This document shows positions 44,342 to 52,646 of a stretch of DNA of 64,000 nucleotides, piece by piece (the stretch's first letter is position 1; the number at the start of each line of letters is the position of its first letter). A model generated the notes under the pieces. That model did no database searches. It saw nothing but the letters and a program-made list of their open reading frames with translations, and was not told where the DNA came from. The stretch is taken from contig CAJTXR010000001.1 in the NCBI GenBank assembly GCA_910584005.1, forward strand, positions 62,001-126,000, written 5' to 3'. This DNA is from an uncultured Anaeroplasmataceae bacterium (GTDB taxonomy: Bacteria; Bacillota_I; Bacilli_A; Acholeplasmatales; Anaeroplasmataceae). A program made the translations under genes and the position numbers.

Positions 44342-46252
44342 ATGTTAAAGCAATATGGATATGTAAGGGTAGGAGCTTGTGTAAATGAACTAAGAATTAC
44401 AGACGTCTTTTACAATGTTGAGGAAATTAAGAAAAATATTTGTTTGGCAATTGAAAAAGGAATTGAAATTCTTTGTTTTCCTGAATTATCCTTAACGGGG
44501 TATACATGTCAGGATTTGTTTTTAAATGAAGATTTAATTACTCATACAATGCAAGCATTGGCAGATCTAAAGGAATTTAGTCGCAATAAGGATATTGTTT
44601 TTATTGTAGGAGCTCCGATTAAAATTGGCAGTTCTCTTTATAATTGTGCCATCAGTATTTCTAATGGAAAAGTACTTGGAATTACCCCAAAAACTTTTAT
44701 CCCAAATTATTCTGAATTTTATGAATATCGTTATTTTTCTAGTGCGGAACAGTTAACTGTAAATGAGATATTATTCTTAGATGAAAGGGTTGCCGTTTCT
44801 AATCGTTTATTATATAAGGCGAGTACCTATGATATTTGTTACGCAGTTGAACTATGTGAGGATTTATGGGTCAATACGCCTCCTTCCAATTATGCTTGCT
44901 TAAAAGGAGCCAACCTTATCTTTAATCTAAGCTGTTCAAATGAAATTGTAGGTAAATATGAATATCGGAAAAATTTAGTTCAAGTTCAAGCAACCAGCAA
45001 TCTATGTGGATATGTCTATGCATCTGCAGGGTTATCTGAATCTACAACAGATTTACTATTTTCAGGTCATTTAATGATTGCAGAGCCTAGTGGTCCAATC
45101 ATTGAAAATCAAAGGTTTCAATTTGAATCTAATCTCATCTATCAGGATATTGATATTTCTAGAATCAATCAAGATCGGATTAAAAATCGGTGCTATGAAC
45201 AAAAGAAATTAGAAATGGAATATCAAACAGTATATTTTGATTTGCCTTTGAAAAATAATGAACTTTGCCGGACATATAGTCAGACTCCTTTTTTAACGGA
45301 TGATTTATCTACATTAGAAGAAATATTAAATATTCAAACCTATGCTTTAGCAAAACGAGTTCAGTATTTAGGAAATACAAAAATGGTCATCGGCATCAGT
45401 GGTGGAGCAGATTCTACCTTAGCATTTTTGATTGCTTTACGAGTAATAAAAGTATTAAAAATGGATAGCAAATCTTTGATTGCTGTTACGATGCCAGGTT
45501 TTGGTACTTCCAATCGTACTTACCAAAATGCAATTCGTTTAATTCAATCCACAGGAGCAACCTTAAAGGAGATTTCCATTAAGGAGGCATGTCTACAGCA
45601 TTATAAAGATATCGGCCATGATCCAAATGTGTATGATGTTACCTATGAGAATTCTCAAGCAAGAGAGCGTACACAAATCCTTTTTGATTTAGCTAATCAA
45701 GTTTCAGGTATTGTTATAGGAACAGGCGATTTATCCGAAATTGCATTAGGATGGGCTACATATAATGGGGATCATATGTCCAATTATTGTGTTAATGCAT
45801 CCATTCCTAAGACACTCGTTACACGGTTAATTCGGAAAATAAAAGATGATGCAGAAGAAGGAATATTTAAGGATACTTTAGCTGATATTTTGGACACTCC
45901 AATTTCTCCAGAACTATTACCTTTAGATTCTAATGGGAATATAGCTCAAAAAAGTGAAGCAAGTGTAGGCCCATATATTTTACATGATTTCTTTCTTTAT
46001 CATTTTATGCGTTATGGGGCATCTGTGAAAAAACTTTATTTCTTGGCTTTAAGAACTTTTTCATTAGACAAAGCAGAAATTAAAAAATATCTTACAATTT
46101 TTATTAAACGTTTTTTCACTCAAGCCTTTAAACGAAGCTGTATGCCTGATGGAGTGAAGGTTGGATCCATTTCATTATCCCCACGCGGAGATTTTAGAAT
46201 GAGTTCAGATGTAAGCTATCAAATGTATTTAAAGGAATTAGAGGACTTATGA
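44342..46252 (+). CDS. nadE: Glutamine-dependent NAD+ synthase
   Basis: A 636-residue two-domain enzyme. The N-terminal nitrilase-type amidase domain has the Glu of FPELSLTGYTCQDLF, a Lys in GITPKTFIPNYSEFYE and Cys in VELCEDLWV, which release ammonia from glutamine. The C-terminal synthetase domain has the P-loop-like VIGISGGADSTLAFL and GTGDLSEIALGWATY. It amidates deaminado-NAD to NAD. It overlaps the next gene by four bases, so the last two NAD biosynthesis steps are coupled. Confidence 0.96.
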   Translation: MLKQYGYVRVGACVNELRITDVFYNVEEIKKNICLAIEKGIEILCFPELSLTGYTCQDLFLNEDLITHTMQALADLKEFSRNKDIVFIVGAPIKIGSSLYNCAISISNGKVLGITPKTFIPNYSEFYEYRYFSSAEQLTVNEILFLDERVAVSNRLLYKASTYDICYAVELCEDLWVNTPPSNYACLKGANLIFNLSCSNEIVGKYEYRKNLVQVQATSNLCGYVYASAGLSESTTDLLFSGHLMIAEPSGPIIENQRFQFESNLIYQDIDISRINQDRIKNRCYEQKKLEMEYQTVYFDLPLKNNELCRTYSQTPFLTDDLSTLEEILNIQTYALAKRVQYLGNTKMVIGISGGADSTLAFLIALRVIKVLKMDSKSLIAVTMPGFGTSNRTYQNAIRLIQSTGATLKEISIKEACLQHYKDIGHDPNVYDVTYENSQARERTQILFDLANQVSGIVIGTGDLSEIALGWATYNGDHMSNYCVNASIPKTLVTRLIRKIKDDAEEGIFKDTLADILDTPISPELLPLDSNGNIAQKSEASVGPYILHDFFLYHFMRYGASVKKLYFLALRTFSLDKAEIKKYLTIFIKRFFTQAFKRSCMPDGVKVGSISLSPRGDFRMSSDVSYQMYLKELEDL

Positions 46253-47670
46253 AAATTGGAGTTTATGGAGGATCATTTAATCCATGTCATTTAATGCATA
46301 AGCAAATCGTACTTACATTACTTGAAAAGAATATTTTTGATCGAATTGTAGTACTTCCTACAGGAAATTTTTATAATAAAAGTAATCTTTTGAAGGGAGA
46401 AGAAAGAAAAAAAATGCTGGAATTCATGTTTCAGGACCAACCAAGAGTTATCATTTGTGATTATGAATTTAAAAATAATTTGATTTGTACTTACCGAAGT
46501 CTAGATTACTTGCAAGGAATGTATAAGGCAGATACCCTATATTTTATAATGGGAAGTGATAATCTTCTTACCTTTCAGCAGTGGAAAAGATATGAATATA
46601 TATTAAATACGTACAATTTACTTATTATTCAAAGAAAAGGAATAGATATTGGGAACACATTGGAAAAGTATCAAGGATATCATGGAGATATAAAATTCAT
46701 TGATCTTGATTTATTAGAACTTTCTTCTAATCAAATTAGGACTTTCTTATATGATGAGCAATATGATAAAGTAGCTTCATCCTTAGATCCATATGTATTA
46801 GATTATATTAAAAAGAAAAAACTTTATTCTAAACATTATATTGAAGAACCGATTTTATATCAATCTGATGAAGAATTTTTAAAAAATTATAATAGTGATG
46901 ATTATGAGAAAATGAGTATTACTACGGATATTACATTATTTAGTATCAGTGACAAAAAACAGGAGAATTACCGTAAAAAAGCAGCAAAAAGTTTTAGTGT
47001 TCTACTTGTGAAACGTTCCACCCCTCCTTTTATCAATCGATATTGTATTCCAGGGGGTTTTTTATCCTTAGATGAAAAGTTATTAGATTGTGCAAAACGG
47101 GTTTTGTTTGTTGAAGCTAATCTAGAAAATATTTATTTAAATCAAATTCATACCTTTTCTGATATTGATCGGGATATAAGAGGTAGAGTGTTATCTGTTT
47201 CCTATTTGGGATTGATTGACAAAAACTTAATTGAGTCTTCTTTAAAAGAACAAGCTTCTTTTTTTGATTTGACATTGACAGAAGATCAGCAATATATTAC
47301 GCTATCCTTTTCAAATGAAAAAGATTCATTTTCTTGTAAACTTCTAAGAGAGGTAGATATATATGGGATTATATCTTATAAAGAAATAGAGAATTCATAT
47401 ATTGCCTTTGATAATCTAAAGATGTTGATGCATTCCATTGATTATCTTAAACAGAATTTATCCCATAATGATTTTGTCTTCCATATGCTTCCAAAATATT
47501 TTACTTTGAAAGAACTTCAATTGGTTTATGAAACAATTTTAGGGAAAAAATTAATTGATTCTGTTTTTAGAAGAACCATTAAGGATAATGTCATTCCTAC
47601 AGATATGGTTAAAAATGATGGCGGACATAGGCCATCTGTTTTATATACATATCGCCATTTTAAAAACTAA
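46249..47670 (+). CDS. nadD: Fusion of nicotinate-nucleotide adenylyltransferase (NadD) with an NrtR-like Nudix/winged-helix regulator
   Basis: The product has 473 residues. Residues 1-195 are NadD: YGGSFNPCHLMH (6-17), where the usual HxGH reads HLMH, and LSSNQIR (158-164) for ISSTxIR. Residues about 205-390 are a Nudix fold; the box from Gly270 keeps Glu276, Arg284 and Glu289 but has Val at 285 and 288 and Asn at 291, so hydrolysis is doubtful. Residues about 415-473 match the NrtR winged helix: FTLKELQLVYETILGKKL, FRRTI and a GGHRPSVLY end. NrtR proteins repress NAD genes and sense ADP-ribose-type ligands. Here the adenylyltransferase and sensor/repressor are one chain. The 3' end is copied at 50112-50238. 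Confidence 0.88.
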   Translation: MKIGVYGGSFNPCHLMHKQIVLTLLEKNIFDRIVVLPTGNFYNKSNLLKGEERKKMLEFMFQDQPRVIICDYEFKNNLICTYRSLDYLQGMYKADTLYFIMGSDNLLTFQQWKRYEYILNTYNLLIIQRKGIDIGNTLEKYQGYHGDIKFIDLDLLELSSNQIRTFLYDEQYDKVASSLDPYVLDYIKKKKLYSKHYIEEPILYQSDEEFLKNYNSDDYEKMSITTDITLFSISDKKQENYRKKAAKSFSVLLVKRSTPPFINRYCIPGGFLSLDEKLLDCAKRVLFVEANLENIYLNQIHTFSDIDRDIRGRVLSVSYLGLIDKNLIESSLKEQASFFDLTLTEDQQYITLSFSNEKDSFSCKLLREVDIYGIISYKEIENSYIAFDNLKMLMHSIDYLKQNLSHNDFVFHMLPKYFTLKELQLVYETILGKKLIDSVFRRTIKDNVIPTDMVKNDGGHRPSVLYTYRHFKN

Positions 47671-47675
47671 AAAAC

Positions 47676-47709
47676 TTGTCAAATTTTAGCGTACGATTTT
47701 TCTTGACAA
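47676..47709 (+). promoter_or_regulatory. Inverted repeat overlapping the subtilase -35 box (copy A)
   Basis: TTGTCAA (47676-47682) and TTGACAA (47703-47709) flank a palindromic CGTACG core (47690-47695). The right arm includes the -35 box, so this is a plausible operator. It is duplicated at 50244-50277. Confidence 0.5.
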
Positions 47710-47732
47710 TATAATAATAAATCTTTTATTAT
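47703..47732 (+). promoter_or_regulatory. Promoter of subtilase gene A
   Basis: TTGACA (47703-47708), 18 bp, TATTAT (47727-47732). It is duplicated exactly upstream of subtilase gene B. Confidence 0.65.
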
Positions 47733-47761
47733 TAATTTATCAAAGGTAAAAGGAGAGAAAT

Positions 47762-49375
47762 ATGAAAAAAGTAGTAAAATTATCAGCATTTTTTATTTTA
47801 CTTTTTTCACTTACGATTCTATCTTTTGGCGGCTTGAGAGCATTTGCGGAAGATAAGGTTTATTGCGATGCAACTGTTGAAGAAGAATTTAGTACAAATG
47901 AAATATTAGTTACTTTGAGTCAAAGAGCTAATAAAAATAAAATTTATACAGCAAGTGATTTTAGTGAAATAAATTGTATTGAAGCAAAAGAGATAACAAA
48001 AGAATTATGGGAAAAAAATAGAAATATAAATCGAATAATTGAATTGAGAGTATCTTGTTCAAATAAAAAAACATTACTAACTAAACTTCATAAATTGGAA
48101 GAACGTGATGACATTTACTGTGCTTCTCCAAATTATTTTGAGGAGTTTTCTTCAACACAAGTTTGCGATGAAAGAGCTTCTGAACAATGGGCATTGGATG
48201 CTATTTCTTTACCAGAAGCATGGGAAATCACAACTGGTTCAAAGGAAGTAAGTGTAGGTATAATTGATACGGGTATTGATGGAACGCACCCAGATCTGAA
48301 AAATAACATTGATTATTTAAATAGCGTGGATTTTTCTAAAGAAGGAGAATATGAGTCTAATCCGCTTATTGATAAAAATGGGCATGGCACACATGTTGCT
48401 GGAATTATTGGGGCAGTAGGAAATAACGGAATAGGGGTATCTGGAGTTTGCTGGAATGTAAATTTGATTTCAATAAAAGTTTCTAATTCTAAAGAATATG
48501 ATACATCAAGATTAATTAAAGCAATTACATATGCTGAAAGTGTGGGTATCCCATTGTTAAATTTAAGTTCTGTTGCAAATATGACATCAAGTACATTAGA
48601 AGATGCAATAAAAAATTATTCTGGATTATTAGTATGTGCCGCAGGTAATGATGGTAAACCTTTGTATGCTGTCAATTCATATCCAGCAACTTTGCAATAT
48701 GACAATATATTCGTTGTAGGGTCTTCAGATAGTAATGACAAAAAAAGTAGTTTTTCTAATTATTCAAAAAATCATGTAGATGTATTTGCTCCGGGGAAAG
48801 ATATATTAAGTACATTTCCTTTGGCATTAGATAGTTCAGGATATAAAGTAATGTCTGGAACATCTATGGCCACTCCATATGTTACAGGATTGGCTGCTTT
48901 GTTAAAATCTTACAAGCCTGATATCACAAGAGATGATATAAAATCTGCGATATTAACACGTACAGATTTGATAGAAGATTTAAAAGACTGTTGTGTATCA
49001 GAAGGGAGAATAAATGCTTTAAATTCTTTAAAGTATTTCATACATACTCATGAATATCATTATAAGTATCGAGATAATAAATTTCATATATTGACATGCA
49101 TATGTGGTTCAACTCAAGGTACATTGGAATCTCATACAGTAAGAAAAGAAGATATTTTAATGCCTTTCGCATTCTGTATGGATTGTCATGGCAGATTGGA
49201 TTTGAGAACTGATATAGGCCAAGGAATACTATCTTTCACGCCAAAAAATATGACTAAGAACGGAAGTTATTATTTATCTAATGGCATCCTTGTTTTAGCA
49301 GAAGAAGATATTGAAGGTTATTTAAATGGGACTTTAATTTTTAGTACAAATCCAAATAATAGTTTTGAAAAATAA
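47762..49375 (+). CDS. Secreted subtilisin-like serine protease, copy A
   Basis: A 537-residue S8 protease. It has a signal peptide ending near AFAE (27-30), a prodomain (about 35-130) with EEFSTNEILVTL and ASPNY, and a catalytic domain with Asp169 (IIDTGIDGTHPD), His208 (NGHGTHVAG), oxyanion Asn296 (AAGND) and Ser368 (GTSMATP). The tail (428-537) has a Cys/His array: several His, CICG (446-449) and CMDCH (472-476), suggesting a zinc-ribbon-like fold. No sorting signal or membrane anchor is visible. The next gene encodes a lipoprotein resembling this prodomain. Residues 1-92 are identical to copy B while the rest has diverged. A feeding, maturation or inter-bacterial role is possible. Confidence 0.93.
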   Translation: MKKVVKLSAFFILLFSLTILSFGGLRAFAEDKVYCDATVEEEFSTNEILVTLSQRANKNKIYTASDFSEINCIEAKEITKELWEKNRNINRIIELRVSCSNKKTLLTKLHKLEERDDIYCASPNYFEEFSSTQVCDERASEQWALDAISLPEAWEITTGSKEVSVGIIDTGIDGTHPDLKNNIDYLNSVDFSKEGEYESNPLIDKNGHGTHVAGIIGAVGNNGIGVSGVCWNVNLISIKVSNSKEYDTSRLIKAITYAESVGIPLLNLSSVANMTSSTLEDAIKNYSGLLVCAAGNDGKPLYAVNSYPATLQYDNIFVVGSSDSNDKKSSFSNYSKNHVDVFAPGKDILSTFPLALDSSGYKVMSGTSMATPYVTGLAALLKSYKPDITRDDIKSAILTRTDLIEDLKDCCVSEGRINALNSLKYFIHTHEYHYKYRDNKFHILTCICGSTQGTLESHTVRKEDILMPFAFCMDCHGRLDLRTDIGQGILSFTPKNMTKNGSYYLSNGILVLAEEDIEGYLNGTLIFSTNPNNSFEK

Positions 49376-49537
49376 ATTTATTTTATTAAATTATTATTGC
49401 CTAGTATAAGTAATAAAATAAAACATATAATTTAGAGAAAAGATGTATAAAATTCTTTAATAAAAGTATAGTAATTTATAATTTTTTTTGTTATACTATA
49501 AATAGAAGTTAACATCTTTAAAAAGGAGAATAAAATT

Positions 49538-49999
49538 ATGAGTAAATTGAGTAAATATTTAAAAGGAGCATTTTTAAGTCTATGTTGTTTTGCTTCCTTA
49601 TCTTTAATCTCTTGTTCAAATACGGAAAAAGAGGATCCAAATAAAAATGTATTGGGACAAGAAACTCCTGAAAAGAAAAAATGGGAAGGAACTATTAATG
49701 ATGATTTCACAGATGATATGGTTCTTATTTCTATAAACAAAAAATATCAAGATCATGTATTTACTATTGATGATTTTACTGGTTTGGAATTGGAAAAAGT
49801 TGAGTGTTTAACAGAATACGCATATGAAAGATATAGTAATGGCGATTATCCAGATAATTTTCATCATATATATACTTTGACCCTTAAAAATAAGAGTAAA
49901 GAAAATGTAATTAAAGCGATTAGGATATGTGAGAATCTAGAGTTTATTGATTCAGCAAGCCCTAATTTAATTGGTAGTTTTGATGATCCAATAGAATAA
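49538..49999 (+). CDS. Lipoprotein resembling the subtilase prodomain, copy A (putative tethered inhibitor)
   Basis: A 153-residue protein with a lipoprotein signal and lipobox LISC (Cys26), then a short linker. From about residue 50 it aligns by eye with the prodomain encoded next door: NDDFTDDMVLISI against EEEFSTNEILVTL, HVFTIDDF against KIYTASDF, and FIDSASPNL against IYSASPNY. Subtilisin prodomains (I9-like) inhibit their proteases, and free-standing I9 inhibitors are known. A membrane-bound inhibitor protecting the producer is therefore likely but inferred. It has its own AAAAAGGAG site 162 bp after the protease gene and a TATACT box at 49493-49498. Confidence 0.8.
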   Translation: MSKLSKYLKGAFLSLCCFASLSLISCSNTEKEDPNKNVLGQETPEKKKWEGTINDDFTDDMVLISINKKYQDHVFTIDDFTGLELEKVECLTEYAYERYSNGDYPDNFHHIYTLTLKNKSKENVIKAIRICENLEFIDSASPNLIGSFDDPIE

Positions 50000-50050
50000 G
50001 AGAAAGTACATAAATAAAGTTGAAATTCAGTTCAAAATGAATGAAATGAT

Positions 50051-50104
50051 AAGATGTTTGTAGACATTAAAAGCTGTATTATTGTTTATGAACATCTTTT
50101 TTGA
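50051..50104 (+). terminator. Hairpin with T-run after lipoprotein A
   Basis: AAGATGTT (50051-50058) pairs with AACATCTT (50091-50098) across a 32-base loop, followed by TTTT. The rest of the 50000-50329 gap holds the copied nadD end and the duplicated promoter. Confidence 0.5.
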
Positions 50105-50111
50105 TTATATA

Positions 50112-50238
50112 AAAAAATTAATTGGATTCTGTTTTTAGAAGAACCATTAAGGATAATGTCATTCCTACAGATATGGTTAAAAATGATGGCGGACATAGGC
50201 CATCTGTTTTATATACATATCGCCATTTTAAAAACTAA
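50112..50238 (+). pseudogene. Relic copy of the 3' end of the nadD fusion gene
   Basis: About 126 bp match 47545-47670, including the stop codon, with one inserted G (50125) that breaks the frame. It has no start or ribosome site and is untranslated debris marking the left edge of the duplication. Confidence 0.92.
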
Positions 50239-50270
50239 AAAACTTGTCAAATTTTAGCGTACGATTTTTC

Positions 50271-50300
50271 TTGACAATATAATAATAAATCTTTTATTAT
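50271..50300 (+). promoter_or_regulatory. Promoter of subtilase gene B
   Basis: TTGACA (50271-50276), 18 bp, TATTAT (50295-50300), identical to the promoter of gene A and with the same inverted repeat around the -35 box. Confidence 0.65.
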
Positions 50301-50329
50301 TAATTTATCAAAGGTAAAAGGAGAGAAAT

Positions 50330-51934
50330 ATGAAAAAAGTAGTAAAATTATCAGCATTTTTTATTTTACTTTTTTCACTTACGATTCTATCTTTTGGCGG
50401 CTTGAGAGCATTTGCGGAAGATAAGGTTTATTGCGATGCAACTGTTGAAGAAGAATTTAGTACAAATGAAATATTAGTTACTTTGAGTCAAAGAGCTAAT
50501 AAAAATAAAATTTATACAGCAAGTGATTTTAGTGAAATAAATTGTATTGAAGCAAAAGAAATAACAAAAGAATTATGGGAAAAAAATAGAAATATAAATC
50601 GAATTTTCAAATTAACTGTTTCTTCATCAAATAAAAGAGAACTTTTATCTAAAATTTATAAATTAGAAGAACGTGGAGATATATATAGTGCTTCGCCTAA
50701 TTACTATCAAGAGTTTTCGGCAATAGAAATGAATGATTATCAATCTTCTCAGCAATGGGCATTATCTCAAATATCTCTCTATGATGCTTGGAATATTTCT
50801 ACTGGTTCGGCAAAGCTAAATGTTGGCATTATAGATACTGGTATAGATGGTACACATCCAGATTTGAAAAATAATATAGATACTCAATTGAGCGTCGATT
50901 TTTCTGAGGAAGCAGAAGCTGGTAATGCAGAACCTTTGGTAGATAGAAATGGGCATGGAACGCATGTCGCTGGAATAATAGGTGCAGTAGGAAATAATAA
51001 TATCGGTGTATCAGGAGTATGTTGGAATATAAATTTGATTTCTATTAAAATTTCAAATTCTAAATATTATGATTTTTTTAGACTTGTTGATGCTTTGCTA
51101 TATGCAGAAGAACAAAAAATCCCACTATTGAATTTAAGCTCTACAAGTTTGGCAACTAGTCCGAATTTTCAAAAGGCTGTAGAACAGTATTCAGGTTTAT
51201 TGATTTGCGCGGCTGGTAATGATGGAAAACCATTACATGCTACGAATTCTTATCCATCTAATTTTGGATATGATCATATTTTATCTGTGGGAGCATCTGA
51301 TAAGAATGATAAAAAATGTGGCTTTTCAAATTATTCTGCAAATCATGTGGATGTTTTTGCACCTGGTGAGGATATTTTAAGTACCTATCCACTTGCATTA
51401 AACAGTTCTGGATATGCATCAATGTCTGGAACTTCTATGGCTACACCATTTGTTACAGGATTGGCAGCATTAATAAAATCGTATAGTCCAAATATTTCTA
51501 GAGAAGGAATAAAATCCACTATAATGCTATATGCTGATGAAATATCTGATTTAGAAAGTTGTTGTGTTTCTGGTGGAAGGATTAATGCGAAAAAAGCGTT
51601 AGAATCACTTGTTCATTCCCATAAGTTTGAATATAAATATTGTAATAATAGACAACATATTTTAACATGTTCTTGTGGTTTAACGGAAGGAACTTTAGAA
51701 GCACATACAGTAAGAAAAGAGGATATTTTAATGCCTTTTGCATTTTGCATGGATTGCCATGGAAGATTGGATTTGAGAACTGATATCGGTCAAGGGATTT
51801 TATCGTTATTGCCTCAAATAACAACTACTAATGGTAGTTATTATCTTTCAAATGGAATTTTGGTTTTGGATTCGGGTGACATTGAGGATTACTTTTCTAA
51901 TAAATTGATATTTTTGAATTCTGAAAATAAATAA
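50330..51934 (+). CDS. Secreted subtilisin-like serine protease, copy B
   Basis: The 534-residue paralogue of the protease encoded at 47762. Residues 1-92 (signal peptide and first half of the prodomain) are identical; from residue 93 the sequences diverge, though the catalytic triad is intact (Asp169, His209 and Ser369 in IIDTGIDG, NGHGTHVAG and GTSMATP). The tail keeps the same CxCG and CMDCH elements and a shared HTVRKEDILMPFAF stretch. Differences concentrate in surface loops and around the substrate side, suggesting a different specificity. It is followed by its own lipoprotein gene. Confidence 0.93.
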   Translation: MKKVVKLSAFFILLFSLTILSFGGLRAFAEDKVYCDATVEEEFSTNEILVTLSQRANKNKIYTASDFSEINCIEAKEITKELWEKNRNINRIFKLTVSSSNKRELLSKIYKLEERGDIYSASPNYYQEFSAIEMNDYQSSQQWALSQISLYDAWNISTGSAKLNVGIIDTGIDGTHPDLKNNIDTQLSVDFSEEAEAGNAEPLVDRNGHGTHVAGIIGAVGNNNIGVSGVCWNINLISIKISNSKYYDFFRLVDALLYAEEQKIPLLNLSSTSLATSPNFQKAVEQYSGLLICAAGNDGKPLHATNSYPSNFGYDHILSVGASDKNDKKCGFSNYSANHVDVFAPGEDILSTYPLALNSSGYASMSGTSMATPFVTGLAALIKSYSPNISREGIKSTIMLYADEISDLESCCVSGGRINAKKALESLVHSHKFEYKYCNNRQHILTCSCGLTEGTLEAHTVRKEDILMPFAFCMDCHGRLDLRTDIGQGILSLLPQITTTNGSYYLSNGILVLDSGDIEDYFSNKLIFLNSENK

Positions 51935-52116
51935 ATAATCATTAGATTAATTTGAAAAAATTTTTTCTGTAGAACCAATGCCTAGAATAAAGGCTATTAT
52001 TATGCATAAAATTAAATGATTGAATGTTAATTTGTTTAAAAGTATCTAGTATATAGTAATGAAATATGATATACTATTTATGTAAATTGACTTCATATGA
52101 AAAGGAGAATAAGTTT

Positions 52117-52572
52117 ATGAGTAAATTTTTTAAGGGTGTTTTTATATTTATCTTTTGTTTACCAGCCTTTCTTTGTATTTCCTGTTCTAAGAAAGAAACT
52201 AGTAATCCGAATCAAAACAACTTAGGAACAGGATCAGAGGAGAAACAAAAGTGGAATGGAAGCATTGAAGATGATTTTACGGATGATGGAGTATTAGTTT
52301 ACATTAAAAGCGAATACTGTGATTCTATTTTTACCGCAACCGATTTTCCAGATCTTGAATTAGAAAAAATAGAATGTAAGACTCAGGCATTATATGATAA
52401 GAAAAAAGAAGAAGGCAATCTCCCTAAAAATTTTCATCATATTTATTTTTTAATTTTAAAAAACAAAGGAAAAGAAAATGTAATTAAAGCAATTAGAATC
52501 TGTGAAAAATTAGATTTTATCGATTATGTTTGTCCTAATTTAATTTACAGTTTTGATGATTCAATAGAATAA
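52117..52572 (+). CDS. Lipoprotein resembling the subtilase prodomain, copy B (putative tethered inhibitor)
   Basis: A 151-residue protein with a lipoprotein-type signal ending CISC (Cys23). The mature part follows the same prodomain-like pattern: EDDFTDDGVLVYI, SIFTATDFPDLELEKIEC, and an ending FIDYVCPNL. It is more similar to the copy A lipoprotein (shared FHHIY and GKENVIKAIRICE-type segments) than to the proteases. The frame is open from 52066, but ATG 52117 is preceded by AAAAGGAG and gives the signal peptide directly. The 51935-52116 gap shows no other gene. Confidence 0.8.
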   Translation: MSKFFKGVFIFIFCLPAFLCISCSKKETSNPNQNNLGTGSEEKQKWNGSIEDDFTDDGVLVYIKSEYCDSIFTATDFPDLELEKIECKTQALYDKKKEEGNLPKNFHHIYFLILKNKGKENVIKAIRICEKLDFIDYVCPNLIYSFDDSIE

Positions 52573-52595
52573 GAGTAAGTACATAAATAAAGAGC

Positions 52596-52628
52596 AAAGT
52601 CGGCTTCATTTTAAGCCGACTTTTATTA
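52596..52628. terminator. Bidirectional terminator
   Basis: AAAGTCGGCTT (52596-52606) pairs with AAGCCGACTTT (52613-52623) and is followed by Ts. It lies between the convergent lipoprotein B and asparaginase genes. Confidence 0.9.
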
Positions 52629-52646
52629 TATATATTTATTCAATTC

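Larger units (their letters stand above)
47545..48036 (+). repeat. Direct repeat copy A (about 490 bp)
   Basis: This stretch recurs at 50112-50604 with one extra G in the second copy (50125), one silent A/G change (GAG versus GAA) and otherwise no difference that I found. It covers the last 126 bp of the nadD fusion, the intergenic promoter and the first 92 codons of the subtilase gene. The offset is 2567-2568 bp. Confidence 0.95.
50112..50604 (+). repeat. Direct repeat copy B (about 490 bp)
   Basis: The near-identical partner of 47545-48036. Identity stops abruptly inside codon 93 of subtilase B, after the shared AATATAAATCGAAT. Confidence 0.95.

Noticed and set aside
47545..50604. Insertion sequence or transposon as cause of the duplication
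   Set aside because: No transposase, terminal inverted repeats or target-site duplications are visible at the borders.
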